DNA of 64,000 nt, from the NCBI RefSeq assembly GCF_008802355.1, contig NZ_VZRA01000001.1:986525-1050524 (forward strand). Reading direction: 5' to 3'. The number at the start of each line of letters is the position of its first letter. The stretch's first letter is position 1. Under the pieces are notes generated by a model, which saw only the letters and a program-made list of their open reading frames with translations, had not been told where the DNA came from and searched no databases. This stretch comes from Oryzomonas sagensis. Lineage in GTDB: Bacteria; Desulfobacterota; Desulfuromonadia; Geobacterales; Pseudopelobacteraceae. The position numbers were made by a program, and so were the translations under genes. Positions 39,494 through 48,380 of this stretch are shown in pieces.

Positions 39494-40609
39494 ATGTCCG
39501 TCGGCATCGTCACGGCACAATCCAGAACCTTCGAGTCCGGCATCAGGCTGGACAGCGGGCGCCTCCTTGCCCCGATCACGCTTGTGTATGAAACCTACGG
39601 CCGCCTCAACGCATCCCGTTCCAACGCCATCCTGGTGGAACACGCCTGGACCGGTGACGCCCACCTGGCGGGCAAACACCGGGAAGAAGACGCCAAACCG
39701 GGCTGGTGGGACGCCATCGTCGGGCCGGGGCGCCTGCTGGACACCGACCGCTATTTTGTAATATGCTCCAACGTCATCGGTTCGTGCCACGGCTCCACCG
39801 GCCCCACATCCATTAACCCCAAAACCGGCAAACGTTACAACCTCGCCTTTCCGGTCATCACCGTACGCGACATGGTGCGCGCCCAAAAGCTGCTGATCGA
39901 TGCCCTGGGCATCGAAAAGCTCTTCTGCGTCATGGGGGGGAGCATGGGGGGGATGCAGGCCCTGGAGTGGGCCACCCAGCATCCCGGGAGCGTCGCCTCG
40001 GCCATTGTGCTGGCGACGACGCCGCGCCCGTCCCCCCAGGCCATCTCCCTCAACGCCGTGGCCCGCTGGGCCATCTTCAACGACCCTACCTGGCGCAAGG
40101 GGGAGTACAAGCACAACCCCAAGGACGGTTTGGCCCTGGCCCGGGGCATCGGCCATATCACGTTCCTGTCGGACGAATCCATGAACACGAAATTCGGCCG
40201 GCGTTTCTCGGCCAAGGACGGCCAGTTCGACTTTTTCGGCCAGTTCGAGGTGGAGCGCTACCTGAATTACAACGGCTACAACTTCGTGGACCGCTTCGAT
40301 GCCAACTCCTTCCTGTACTTGGCCAAGGCGCTGGATCTTTATGACGTGGCCCTGGGGTGTGAATCGCTGGCCGAGGCCTTTGCCCCGGTCGCTGCACCGG
40401 TGCAGTTCTTCGCCTTTACCTCCGACTGGCTCTATCCCCCCTACCAGACCGAGGAGATGGTTGAGTGCCTGCGCGGCCTCGGGAAGCCGGTGGAGTATCA
40501 CCTGATCACCTCCGCGTACGGCCACGACGCCTTCCTGCTGGAACACGAAACCTTTACCCCCCTGGTGCGGGACTTCTTCTCCCGTGTGGAACAAAGCGGG
40601 GGATTGTGA
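39494..40609 (+). CDS. metX: homoserine O-acetyltransferase
   Basis: 371 residues, alpha/beta hydrolase fold. Nucleophile Ser150 in [14 protein letters not shown]; oxyanion and homoserine regions [13 protein letters not shown] and [16 protein letters not shown]-terminal Asp and His in [14 protein letters not shown] and [11 protein letters not shown]. Known role: acetylates homoserine, first committed step of methionine synthesis by direct sulfhydrylation. Control by the SAM-I riboswitch immediately upstream fits. Its translation start lies at the foot of the terminator hairpin, so SAM could also act on initiation. Confidence 0.95.
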   Translation: MSVGIVTAQSRTFESGIRLDSGRLLAPITLVYETYGRLNASRSNAILVEHAWTGDAHLAGKHREEDAKPGWWDAIVGPGRLLDTDRYFVICSNVIGSCHGSTGPTSINPKTGKRYNLAFPVITVRDMVRAQKLLIDALGIEKLFCVMGGSMGGMQALEWATQHPGSVASAIVLATTPRPSPQAISLNAVARWAIFNDPTWRKGEYKHNPKDGLALARGIGHITFLSDESMNTKFGRRFSAKDGQFDFFGQFEVERYLNYNGYNFVDRFDANSFLYLAKALDLYDVALGCESLAEAFAPVAAPVQFFAFTSDWLYPPYQTEEMVECLRGLGKPVEYHLITSAYGHDAFLLEHETFTPLVRDFFSRVEQSGGL

Positions 40610-40613
40610 CGCT

Positions 40614-41444
40614 ATGATGCCGGCGCTTGACGAATTCAAAAACAAGGGGCTTCTCAGAAGGTTGCGGCATGGGGTCGGCCGGGCCGTTGCCGACTTCGGC
40701 CTGATCGAGGAGGGGGACCGTATTGCCGTGGCGGTGTCGGGGGGGAAGGATTCCTATACCCTGCTGCTGTTGTTGGAGGAGTTGCGGCGGCGCGCGCCCG
40801 TTTCATTCGAGATCGTGGCGGTCAACATCGATTCCGGGTATCCCGGTTACCGCACGGACGTCATCGAGCGGTTCCTGCGGGAGAACGGGTTCACCTACCG
40901 CATGGTGCCCACCGAGCACTTCACCCTGATCCAGGAGAAGCGCCGCCCCGGTTCCTCCTACTGTTCGATCTGCGCACGCTTCAAGCGCGGCGCCCTCTAT
41001 ACGGCGGCCCAGGAGTTGGGCTGCAACAAGCTGGCATTGGGACACCACCAGGACGATTTCATCGAGACCCTGCTCTTGAACCAGTTCTTTGTCGGCTCGC
41101 TCAAGTCCATGGCCGCCTCCATGCTGGCGGACAACGGCGAGACTGTGGTGATCAGGCCGCTGGTGTATCTGCCCGAAGAGGATATCATCCGTTTTTCCCG
41201 CGAAGCCGCCCTGCCGGTGGTCTGCTGCTGCTGCCCGGTCTGCGGCACCGCCGACCTGCAACGCAAGCGGATGAAACGGCTTCTGAAAGAGGTGGAAAAG
41301 GATATCCCCCACGTTAAGAACAGCCTGTTGAAGGCGATTTCAAACGTACACCCCCGCCACCTTCTTGATCGGCGCTTGCAGGTAGCGCCCCCCGCCCCGT
41401 GCACGTCCGTCCCGCCTGGCGGCACGGATGGGCAGCAGGGCTGA
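40614..41444 (+). CDS. ttcA: tRNA 2-thiocytidine biosynthesis protein TtcA-like
   Basis: 276 residues from the ATG at 40614, 4 bases after metX. PP-loop AVSGGKDSYTLL; the two CxxC-type cysteine sets YCSICARFKRG and CCCCPVCGT match TtcA, which uses a [4Fe-4S] cluster. GHHQDDFIETLLLN is the second signature. Known role: thiolates cytidine 32 of some tRNAs. The last ~35 codons run antisense through the start of a small convergent gene (41340-41525), and the C-terminal tail is low in family resemblance, suggesting the original stop was lost and the frame extended. Confidence 0.88.
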   Translation: MMPALDEFKNKGLLRRLRHGVGRAVADFGLIEEGDRIAVAVSGGKDSYTLLLLLEELRRRAPVSFEIVAVNIDSGYPGYRTDVIERFLRENGFTYRMVPTEHFTLIQEKRRPGSSYCSICARFKRGALYTAAQELGCNKLALGHHQDDFIETLLLNQFFVGSLKSMAASMLADNGETVVIRPLVYLPEEDIIRFSREAALPVVCCCCPVCGTADLQRKRMKRLLKEVEKDIPHVKNSLLKAISNVHPRHLLDRRLQVAPPAPCTSVPPGGTDGQQG

Positions 41445-41525
41445 AACATCCTTCCGCAGGTCCAGCCACGCCACGTACCCCCCATAGGCAACCGCGATCA
41501 ATCCCAGCAATACCATCGGTTCCAT
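41340..41525 (-). CDS. small single-span membrane protein
   Basis: 61 residues from the ATG at 41525, preceded by TGGAGGTG, one of the best ribosome sites in the window. Residues ~3-20 (PMVLLGLIAVAYGGYVAW) are a transmembrane span, followed by a basic, Arg-rich cytoplasmic tail. It is too short for most gene callers and overlaps the end of ttcA by 105 bases on the opposite strand. No family recognised. It lies between ttcA and motB. Confidence 0.6.
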   Translation of the reverse strand: MEPMVLLGLIAVAYGGYVAWLDLRKDVSALLPIRAARRDGRARGGGRYLQAPIKKVAGVYV

Positions 41526-41670
41526 CGAGCACCTCCATATTGTTTTAGGAAACAATAGCACGGGGATGTGACAGAACATGTCGCTATTGGGAAGAAGGCG
41601 CTTTTCGAGGGAGATGCGGCACAAACTGTGGGGAGGAAGGCGGGAAAATGGAGACCGGCCGGGTGTTGTT

Positions 41671-42456
41671 TCAGGGCTCGCCGCGCTCGCCATCCCCGGA
41701 GAGCAGAACCATATCCACGCGACGGTTCTTGGCACGGTTTTCAGGTGTGGAGTTGTCCGCGACCGGGCGGAATTCCCCGTACCCGGTGGCGGAGATCTTT
41801 TCGGGCTCCGCGTCGTAGTATTTGAGGAGGTATTTGAGGACATTGGTGGCGCGGGTGGTGGACAGCTCCCAGTTGGATGGGAACTGGGCGGTGCTGATGG
41901 GGGCGTTGTCCGTATGCCCCTCGATCCGCAGCGGGTTGTTATACTGGGTCATGACCTCGGCGATGGTGTTGAGCAGTTCATAGGCGCTCTGTTTGATCTG
42001 GGCCTGGCCGGAATCGAAAAAGCCTGCCTCCTTGAGGCTGACGATCAGGCCCCGCCGGGTAATGGTGAGGTTGACCTTGTTTTGGGCGCCCTGTTTCACC
42101 AGATAAGCCTCGATGGAAGATTTGATCTGGCGGAAGTCCTTCTCCTCGGCTCGGGTACGGGCCTGACCGCTCCGTGACCTTCCGGATGGGGCAACGGACA
42201 TCTCCGGCTTGATGGTCGGTATGATGCTGATCGGTTTGGACTGGATGACGTTGATCTTGGGCGCGGGCGCACCGGCGGTGACCATGCCGAAGGATTGCTG
42301 AAGCGACTGCATGACCTCCTCGACCTTTTTCTTGTCGGTCTGGGACATGGCATACAGGGTGACGAACACCGCGAACAAAAGGGTGATGAAGTCGCCGTAG
42401 GAAACGAGCCAGCGTTCGTGGTTCGGATGTTTTTCGGGCTCTCGCTTCAGTGCCAT
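41671..42456 (-). CDS. motB: flagellar stator protein MotB
   Basis: 261 residues. A single N-terminal membrane span with the proton-channel aspartate D22 in WLVSYGDFITLLFAVFVT, then a plug/linker, then the OmpA-like peptidoglycan-binding domain (~130-250) with EGHTDNAPIS...NWELSTTRATNVLKYL. Known role: anchors the stator to the cell wall and conducts protons with MotA. Third gene of flbD-motA-motB, 6 bases after motA. Confidence 0.93.
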   Translation of the reverse strand: MALKREPEKHPNHERWLVSYGDFITLLFAVFVTLYAMSQTDKKKVEEVMQSLQQSFGMVTAGAPAPKINVIQSKPISIIPTIKPEMSVAPSGRSRSGQARTRAEEKDFRQIKSSIEAYLVKQGAQNKVNLTITRRGLIVSLKEAGFFDSGQAQIKQSAYELLNTIAEVMTQYNNPLRIEGHTDNAPISTAQFPSNWELSTTRATNVLKYLLKYYDAEPEKISATGYGEFRPVADNSTPENRAKNRRVDMVLLSGDGERGEP

Positions 42457-42462
42457 GGCGGG

Positions 42463-43209
42463 TTAGTGGGCGCCTACAAAGGCTTTGAGCTTCTGTTCGA
42501 TGAAGTGCGGGTTCTCGCCGTTCTGGATGGCGATCAGCCCCTCAAGGATCATGACCCGCCGCAGCACCTCTTCCTTCATGCGGATCTTGAGTTTGGTGCC
42601 GATGGGGATGCAGACGATGTTGGCCACCATCAGGCCGTAGATGGTGGCGACAAAGGCCACGGCGATGCCTGCCCCCAGTTTGGAGGTGTCGGACAGGTTG
42701 CTCATGACGTGGATCAGGCCGAGGACGGCGCCGATGATACCGATGGTCGGTGAGTAGCCGCCGGCCGACTCGAAGAACTCGACACTGTGTTTGGTGTGAT
42801 CTTCGTAGGACATGATGTCGGCTTCCAGGGTTTCCCGCAGCTTTTGCGGGTCAATGCCGTCAACCACCAGCGAGATCCCCTTCTTGATGAAGGGGTCCTT
42901 GGCCGACTGTGCCTCCTGTTCCAACGATATGAGGCCGTTGCGCCGCGCCTTGGTGGCGTAGTTGATGATGTCCTTGACAACCGCCTCGTGATCGACCTTG
43001 GGGGGGAGGAAGGCGTTTTTGACATCCTTGAAGGCCTTGATGATGGCAGGAAGCGGGAAGCTTACGAACGTGGCGCCAAAGGTGCCACCAAGAACGATCA
43101 GGGCTGCGGTCGGCTGAATCAGGGCGCTCATGTGCAGCCCTTCCAACGCAGCGCCGCCGAAGACGGCCCCGAACCCCATTAACAAACCTATAAGTGTTGC
43201 TATATCCAT
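42463..43209 (-). CDS. motA: flagellar stator protein MotA
   Basis: 248 residues, four membrane spans in the MotA/PomA arrangement (two N-terminal, two C-terminal around a large cytoplasmic loop). GTFGATFVSFPL and GGYSPTIGIIGAVLGLIHVM are the family signatures, the latter including the Pro near the channel. Known role: stator subunit that turns proton flow into rotation. It starts 3 bases after the flbD stop. Confidence 0.93.
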   Translation of the reverse strand: MDIATLIGLLMGFGAVFGGAALEGLHMSALIQPTAALIVLGGTFGATFVSFPLPAIIKAFKDVKNAFLPPKVDHEAVVKDIINYATKARRNGLISLEQEAQSAKDPFIKKGISLVVDGIDPQKLRETLEADIMSYEDHTKHSVEFFESAGGYSPTIGIIGAVLGLIHVMSNLSDTSKLGAGIAVAFVATIYGLMVANIVCIPIGTKLKIRMKEEVLRRVMILEGLIAIQNGENPHFIEQKLKAFVGAH

Positions 43210-43212
43210 GTC

Positions 43213-43533
43213 CTAGAATTCCTGGCTGTGAAATGGAACGCGCTCGTGCTCGTCGCGATTGGCGATGGAACTGTCTCTGTTCAGCGTGGCCCTGCTAAAA
43301 AGATTCTTTTTCGTCTTGTCGAGGTACTTCCTGCCGGTGGGGCCTCCGGCGCGTCGAATGATCCTTGCGCGGAATGCCACGACCTTGGTGATGATGTCGG
43401 CAGCGGGTTCCTTGACGATGAAGTGGTAACCGTTGAAGAGTGTTATGACCGTATCGGGTGTCTCCTCGATACTGACGATGTGGTCGGGGTTGACATACAT
43501 CACCTGCTTGTCCAGACGGGTCAATGGGATCAT
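43213..43533 (-). CDS. flbD: flagellar protein FlbD
   Basis: 106 residues. The N-terminal ~60 residues (MIPLTRLDKQVMYVNPDHIVSIEETPDTVITLFNG, written here in parts: IPLTRLDK, YVNPDHI, IEETPDT) match the small FlbD family that precedes motA in many flagellated bacteria. The C-terminal ~40 residues are basic and not conserved. Function is poorly known; the family is linked to motility by context. First gene of the motility operon. No flagellar sigma-28 or sigma-54 promoter was recognised upstream. Confidence 0.85.
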   Translation of the reverse strand: MIPLTRLDKQVMYVNPDHIVSIEETPDTVITLFNGYHFIVKEPAADIITKVVAFRARIIRRAGGPTGRKYLDKTKKNLFSRATLNRDSSIANRDEHERVPFHSQEF

Positions 43534-43646
43534 AATACCACCGGAAATATGAATGTTTGTCTATAAATATCAAAAACCGTGTCAGGTCAAGAAGTTTTTG
43601 CCTGAAATTAAAAGCGGCATATTATCGTTCATCACAACAATGTGCA

Positions 43647-44741
43647 TTACAACAATGCATCGATAGCCGCAAAGTCGATGTAGCTTTCAGAGGTGGAGTT
43701 GATCAGTTCGATCTTTTCCAGGTCATCCGGGCCGATCTTCGAGACATGCTCCCTGAGGCGGTAAAAAACCTCCGAAGAGGTCTCCTCGACGCGGATATAG
43801 GGGATTTTGCTGTCGTCGAGAATCTGCTGGGTGATGAGCGACATGGGGGCGTGCCCGCTGATGACCAGGCCGGTCAGGCGCTTTTTGAAATCCGGTATAT
43901 GGTGCAGCGAAGAGGCGGTGACAATCAACTCATCCCTCGAACTGGTCACGATAAGCAGCGTGGACTCCTCAAGATGGTCGATGACCCGCTGCGACGATGC
44001 CGCTCCCAACTGGATATTATGGCAGATGCGGCTTTTCTCTGCGGGGTTCCCCTTGAGCGGCAGGCCGAGCATCTGGGCCACATGTTGCAAGGTCGGATGG
44101 GCCAGGACCGGGCTGTAATCGAAGGCGCTCGTCACCAGCAGGTCGCTTCCGCCAAAGGCCTTTTTCAGATAGGCAAGGGAGCGTTCGCGCTTTTCCGGCA
44201 GCAGCTTGTTGACCATGACAACGCGAACGTCGGCTTTTTCCCGCTCGTAGAGTGCCAGGTTCAACTCCACGGCGTCTACCACATTGCCGATGCCGCCGTT
44301 GGTAACCATGAGCACCGGTGCGCCCGCCATGGTCGCCACCTGGGCGTTGTTCGCCCCGACCACCGATCCGACGCCACCGTGGCCCGCCCCCTCGATGATC
44401 AGAAAATCGTATTTCTGCTCAAGCTCGCGAATCGCGCCGGTGATAAGCATGCGGGGCGTTTCCGGGGCAATCTTGCCGTCCAGGAATTTTCTGGTCGAAC
44501 CGGGCGTGAGGGTCATGGGCGACATGAGGTGCGCGTCCTCATCCAGCCCGTAAACGCTGGCCACCATGGCCGCATCCATGTCCATGGTCAGGCCGTGGTA
44601 CTCGATGCACTTGGGGCCGATCGGCTTGATGAAGCCGACCCGCTCATATTTTTTGCGGGCCAGATGCATGAGCGACAGGCTGATGGTGGTTTTGCCGCAA
44701 TGCTGCCCGGTGGCGGCTATGAATATCTTTTTGCACACCAT
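43647..44741 (-). CDS. BioD-like ATPase with DRTGG domain (phosphotransacetylase N-domain type)
   Basis: 364 residues from the ATG at 44741, after GGAAGGATGG. N-terminal P-loop domain FIAATGQHCGKTTISLSLM of the dethiobiotin-synthase/CobB superfamily; EGAGHGGVGSVVGANNAQVA is the second signature. The C-terminal ~130 residues are the DRTGG domain (GLVISGHAPMSL...SEVFYRLREH). The same pairing forms the N-terminus of long phosphotransacetylases but here there is no catalytic Pta domain. Probably regulatory; substrate unknown. It is downstream of a PilZ gene on the same strand, 63 bases away. Confidence 0.78.
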   Translation of the reverse strand: MVCKKIFIAATGQHCGKTTISLSLMHLARKKYERVGFIKPIGPKCIEYHGLTMDMDAAMVASVYGLDEDAHLMSPMTLTPGSTRKFLDGKIAPETPRMLITGAIRELEQKYDFLIIEGAGHGGVGSVVGANNAQVATMAGAPVLMVTNGGIGNVVDAVELNLALYEREKADVRVVMVNKLLPEKRERSLAYLKKAFGGSDLLVTSAFDYSPVLAHPTLQHVAQMLGLPLKGNPAEKSRICHNIQLGAASSQRVIDHLEESTLLIVTSSRDELIVTASSLHHIPDFKKRLTGLVISGHAPMSLITQQILDDSKIPYIRVEETSSEVFYRLREHVSKIGPDDLEKIELINSTSESYIDFAAIDALL

Positions 44742-44804
44742 ACTCTGCCATCCTTCCCAAGGCCATGAAACCGTCGAGAGTCCATCGTCTGCCGCCAACC
44801 GTGG

Positions 44805-45131
44805 TTATGCCGTTTCAAGAAACCGGAGGAAGTGCTCTTCGCCGGCCTGAAAATGTAAAAAACGCACCCCCATGCCGCTTTTCTTGACCAGGTGGAAGAG
44901 GTTTTGCGGCACTTTCTTTGCCCACATGACCCGGGCATCAACCTGAACCAGCTGGTCATCGACAGTAAATTCGATCCTGATTCTGCTGTTGGGCGGGCAG
45001 ACATTGGCGCTTTTGATGAACATGCCGGTTGCCGATATATCCTCGCTGAATGCCACACGGTTGGCGCCGTCGATGCCGAAACGGATCGTTAAACGCTTTT
45101 TGAGCCGCCGTATAATCCTCTTTTCGGTCAT
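44805..45131 (-). CDS. PilZ-domain protein
   Basis: 108 residues. N-terminal RRLKKRLTIRF gives the RxxxR-type c-di-GMP clamp, and SEDISATGMFIKS is the D/NxSxxG motif, so ligand binding is plausible. The rest is a single beta-barrel PilZ domain. Known role: c-di-GMP receptor, often acting on motility or surface polymers; the flb/mot genes 1.3 kb downstream make a motility link possible. The ribosome site is not obvious. Confidence 0.83.
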   Translation of the reverse strand: MTEKRIIRRLKKRLTIRFGIDGANRVAFSEDISATGMFIKSANVCPPNSRIRIEFTVDDQLVQVDARVMWAKKVPQNLFHLVKKSGMGVRFLHFQAGEEHFLRFLETA

Positions 45132-45302
45132 TATGGCCTCAAACTAAAGAGCTTATTCTGTAACGAAAACGCCAAGACTATAGCACAAAATAGCGGATGG
45201 GGGAGAAGAATTGAAAAAACGCGGGGTTCAGTTTTTTATTTTCGCCCCTGTGCCGGTATAAATTCGATTGACAGCGTCGCGTCAATACACTAGGTTAATG
45301 TA

Positions 45303-45386
45303 AACGCTGGGGGAGTTTCGACTGAGAGCGGCGCTGCGTCGCGACCCTTAGTACCTGATCCGGGTAATGCCGGCGTAGGGAAGCGC
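45303..45386 (+). ncRNA. TPP riboswitch (THI element)
   Basis: Conserved blocks are visible: GGGGGAG, CTGAGAG, ACCCTTAGTACCTGATCCGG (pyrophosphate and pyrimidine binding strands) and GTAATGCCGGCGTAGGGAA. It heads the thiS-thiG operon. Confidence 0.95.
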
Positions 45387-45403
45387 AAACATTCAGATGT
45401 TCC

Positions 45404-45425
45404 AAGCCGCTTCCGCGGCTTTTTG
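45404..45425 (+). terminator. TPP riboswitch expression-platform terminator
   Basis: AGCCGC-TTCC-GCGGCT followed by TTTTT, 18 bases after the aptamer and 19 before thiS. Confidence 0.85.
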
Positions 45426-45443
45426 CGTTTTGGGGGCACAGAC

Positions 45444-45644
45444 ATGAATATTGTACTGAACGGCGAGACGACAGACATCGCCGCGGGGTGTACGGTCGCC
45501 GGGCTTCTGGAACATCTGCAACTCCCGCGCGAACGGGTGGCGGTGGAGGTCAATCTGGCTATCGTTCCCAAGGCGGCCTACGACAGCCGTGGGCTGTCGG
45601 AGGGGGACAGGATAGAGATCGTCCACTTCGTGGGCGGAGGATGA
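45444..45644 (+). CDS. thiS: sulfur carrier protein ThiS
   Basis: 66 residues from the ATG at 45444. A ubiquitin-like fold starting [14 protein letters not shown] and ending in VHFVGGG, whose last two glycines are the thiocarboxylate site. Known role: carries sulfur as a C-terminal thiocarboxylate to ThiG for thiazole synthesis. First gene after the TPP riboswitch. The activating enzyme ThiF is not in this window. Confidence 0.94.
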   Translation: MNIVLNGETTDIAAGCTVAGLLEHLQLPRERVAVEVNLAIVPKAAYDSRGLSEGDRIEIVHFVGGG

Positions 45645-45732
45645 AAAACGGGCAGGGAGGCGGTGGGGCAAATTGCGCGCCAGCCCCCTGCGCCTGAAGT
45701 CAACACGTTGCTGCACAAGGAGACATGCTGCT

Positions 45733-46512
45733 ATGACAACCCAAAAGGATACATGGACGATCGCCGGCCGCGAGTTTACCTCCCGCCTGATGGTAGGCAC
45801 CGGCAAATACGCCAGTTTTCAACAGACTGCCGAGGCCCTGGAGGCCTCGGGGGCCGAGATTATTACCGTGGCGGTACGGCGGGTCAACCTGGACCGGAGC
45901 AAGGAATCGCTCCTGGATTATATCGACCCCCGGAAATACACCCTGCTCCCCAATACCGCCGGCTGCTACACGGCTGACGACGCCGTGCGCACCTGCCGCC
46001 TGGCCCGCGAGGCGGGCATGTCGGATTTCGTCAAGCTCGAAGTGCTGGGGGACGAGAAGACCCTGTTCCCGGATAACGAGGAGTTGCTCAAGGCCGCCCG
46101 GATCCTGGTCAAGGAGGGCTTCACCGTGCTCCCCTACACCAGCGACGACGTGATCATGTGCCGGAAGCTGGAGGATATCGGCTGCGCCGCGGTCATGCCG
46201 CTGGGGGCTCCCATCGGCAGCGGCCTGGGGATCCGCAACCCCTATAACATCAGGATCATCCTGGAGTCGGTCAAGATCCCGGTGATCGTGGACGCCGGGG
46301 TCGGCTCGGCCTCCGATGCGGCCGTCGCCATGGAGTTGGGCTGCGCCGGCGTGCTTATGAACACCGCCATTGCCGGAGCCCGGGACCCCATTGCCATGGC
46401 CCGCGCCATGAAGTTGGCCGTGGAGGCGGGACGGCTTTCCTACAAGGCCGGCCGGATTCCCCGCAAGCTTTATGCGAACGCCTCCAGCCCCCTGGACGGC
46501 ATGATAGTCTGA
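45733..46512 (+). CDS. thiG: thiazole synthase ThiG
   Basis: 259 residues from the ATG at 45733, with AAGGAG upstream. The TIM-barrel enzyme shows [13 protein letters not shown], the catalytic lysine region [14 protein letters not shown], and the phosphate loop [19 protein letters not shown]. Known role: builds thiazole phosphate from deoxyxylulose-5-phosphate, a glycine-derived imine and ThiS-thiocarboxylate. The gene ends right at a shortened copy of the 201-bp repeat that separates it from thiE. Confidence 0.95.
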   Translation: MTTQKDTWTIAGREFTSRLMVGTGKYASFQQTAEALEASGAEIITVAVRRVNLDRSKESLLDYIDPRKYTLLPNTAGCYTADDAVRTCRLAREAGMSDFVKLEVLGDEKTLFPDNEELLKAARILVKEGFTVLPYTSDDVIMCRKLEDIGCAAVMPLGAPIGSGLGIRNPYNIRIILESVKIPVIVDAGVGSASDAAVAMELGCAGVLMNTAIAGARDPIAMARAMKLAVEAGRLSYKAGRIPRKLYANASSPLDGMIV

Positions 46513-46513
46513 T

Positions 46514-46633
46514 AGGTTGTTGAAAAACAGCCATCAGGCCTTCGTCCTCGAAAGCCCTTTCGTGCGGCGTAGCGCTGCTACGCCTCCTCATGGCTCTCTG
46601 CGGGTGCGACGATCTGACTATTTTTGAACAACC
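46514..46633 (+). repeat. palindromic element, family 1, copy C (120-bp deleted form)
   Basis: Same ends as the 201-bp copies but the central two hairpins are missing. Inserted between thiG and thiE-radical SAM. After it, GTTTTTCAACAA repeats the end motif once more. Confidence 0.85.
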
Positions 46634-46690
46634 GGAGTTTTTCAACAATCATCTTCACGGCTTCTTGTTACGTATGTTCACCATGTCCCT

Positions 46691-48265
46691 ATGAAACCCG
46701 TCGATTTCTCACTCTATCTGATTACCGACCGCACCCAGACCGCCGGCCGGCCGCTTTTGGACGTGGTGCGCGCCGCCCTGGCCGGCGGGGTGCGCGCCGT
46801 GCAACTGCGGGACAAGGACCTGCCGGACGGCGAGTACGTGGAACTTGCCCGGGCGCTTCGGGTACTGACCCGGGAGTTCGGAGCCCTGCTCTTCATCAAC
46901 AGCCGGGTCGATGTCGCTCTGGCGGTGGGGGCCGACGGCGTCCATCTCGGGGCGGCCTCCGCACCCGTGGCCGAGGTGCGCCGCCGCTGCGGTCGGGCGA
47001 TGCTGATCGGCTATTCCAGCCACGGCCTGGCCCAGGCGCGCCAAGCGGTGCGTGACGGGGCGGATTTCATCACCTTCGGCCCGGTCTTCGCCACCCCCTC
47101 CAAGGCGGCCTACGGGGCGCCCCTGGGGCGTGAAGCCCTGCAGCGGGCGGTGGAGGCGCTGCCGGTCCCGGTGTTCGCCCTGGGCGGCGTGAAGCCGGAA
47201 AACCTGCCCGCCCTGTGGGAGGCCGGCTGTTCCCGCATCGCCTTGATCTCGGCCGTCAGCGCGGCCCCCGACCCGTGCCGCGCAACGCAGGAGCTCCTGG
47301 TAAACCTGGGAAACCCGCTGCCCACCGCAATCCATCACGAACTGCGCATCAACTCCTACGGCCATTACCTGCGGCGGCGCTTCGGCTGCCGGATCAGCAA
47401 GGTCAACGTGGACGCCGGCTTCACCTGTCCCAACCGGGACGGCAGCAAGGGAACCGGCGGTTGCATCTACTGCAACAACGTCTCTTTCTCCCCCAAGGAC
47501 ACCCAACCGGTCATCCCGCTGGAAGAACAGCTCGCGGCGGGCATGGCCTACCATCGGCACCGTCTCGGCTCCGGGAAGTTCATCGTCTATTTCCAGAAAT
47601 ACACCAACACCTACGCCTCGGTGGAACTGCTGGCCGACCTCTACCGCCGCGCTCTGGCCCATCCCGATGTGATCGGCATCTCGGTCGGCACCCGGCCCGA
47701 CTCCCTGACCGACGGGGCGCTGGGCCTTTTGACGGAGATCGCCCGCGATCATTACGTCTGCCTGGAGTTGGGGCTGCAATCCCGGGACGACGCCATCCTG
47801 GCGCGGATCAATCGCGGCCATACGGTGGGGGATTTCATCGCCACCGTGAAGCGGGCGGCGGGGCGGAATTTCGACATCTGCGCCCACCTGATCCACGGCT
47901 TTCCCGGGGAACGGCGGGAGGAATTCCTCAAAAGCGCCGACCTGATCGCCTCCCTGCCGATCGACTCGGTCAAGCTCCATCAGCTCCATGCCGTCGAAGG
48001 GACCGAGTTGGCCGCCATGTACCGCCGGGGCGAATTCGTACCGCTCACCCTGGAGAAATACGTGGCCGCGGCCGCCGATTTTCTGGAACGGCTGCCTGCC
48101 CGCGTCACGGTACAGCGTCTGTACGGTTCGGCGCCGCTGGCGATCTGCGTCGCGCCCCGGTGGGGGCTGAAGAACAACCAGATGTGGTTCGCCGTGGTCA
48201 ACGAACTGCGGCGGCGCGGCACGTGGCAGGGCTTTCTGGCCGGCCGGGGCGCCGGAGAGCGGTGA
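46691..48265 (+). CDS. thiE: fusion: thiamine-phosphate synthase (ThiE) + TIGR01212-type radical SAM protein
   Basis: One uninterrupted frame of 524 residues. Residues 1-~205 are a complete ThiE barrel: YLITDRTQTAGRPLL, VQLRDKDL, FINSRVDVALAVGADGVHLG, TFGPVFATPSKAAYGAPLG, FALGGVKPENLPALWEAGC. Residues ~212-524 are a YhcC/TIGR01212-type radical SAM protein with the cluster motif C246-x11-C258-x2-C261 (FTCPNRDGSKGTGGCIYCNN) and ELGLQSRDDAILARINRGHT. Known: ThiE joins thiazole phosphate and HMP-PP to thiamine phosphate; the radical SAM family is of unsettled function. Junction near 47303-47325 with no start or ribosome site evident for a separate second protein. The arrangement could be a true fusion or a lost stop codon. 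Confidence 0.88.
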   Translation: MKPVDFSLYLITDRTQTAGRPLLDVVRAALAGGVRAVQLRDKDLPDGEYVELARALRVLTREFGALLFINSRVDVALAVGADGVHLGAASAPVAEVRRRCGRAMLIGYSSHGLAQARQAVRDGADFITFGPVFATPSKAAYGAPLGREALQRAVEALPVPVFALGGVKPENLPALWEAGCSRIALISAVSAAPDPCRATQELLVNLGNPLPTAIHHELRINSYGHYLRRRFGCRISKVNVDAGFTCPNRDGSKGTGGCIYCNNVSFSPKDTQPVIPLEEQLAAGMAYHRHRLGSGKFIVYFQKYTNTYASVELLADLYRRALAHPDVIGISVGTRPDSLTDGALGLLTEIARDHYVCLELGLQSRDDAILARINRGHTVGDFIATVKRAAGRNFDICAHLIHGFPGERREEFLKSADLIASLPIDSVKLHQLHAVEGTELAAMYRRGEFVPLTLEKYVAAAADFLERLPARVTVQRLYGSAPLAICVAPRWGLKNNQMWFAVVNELRRRGTWQGFLAGRGAGER

Positions 48266-48380
48266 TGTATTCGTTTTCCGCCGGGGAAAGTGCTTTTTTC
48301 GACCGGCCGGCGGTGCTATAGTAACCGTCCGCAAAGATGCCACGCTTCTGCCGCACTTAAAATAGTCAAGGAGATTCACC

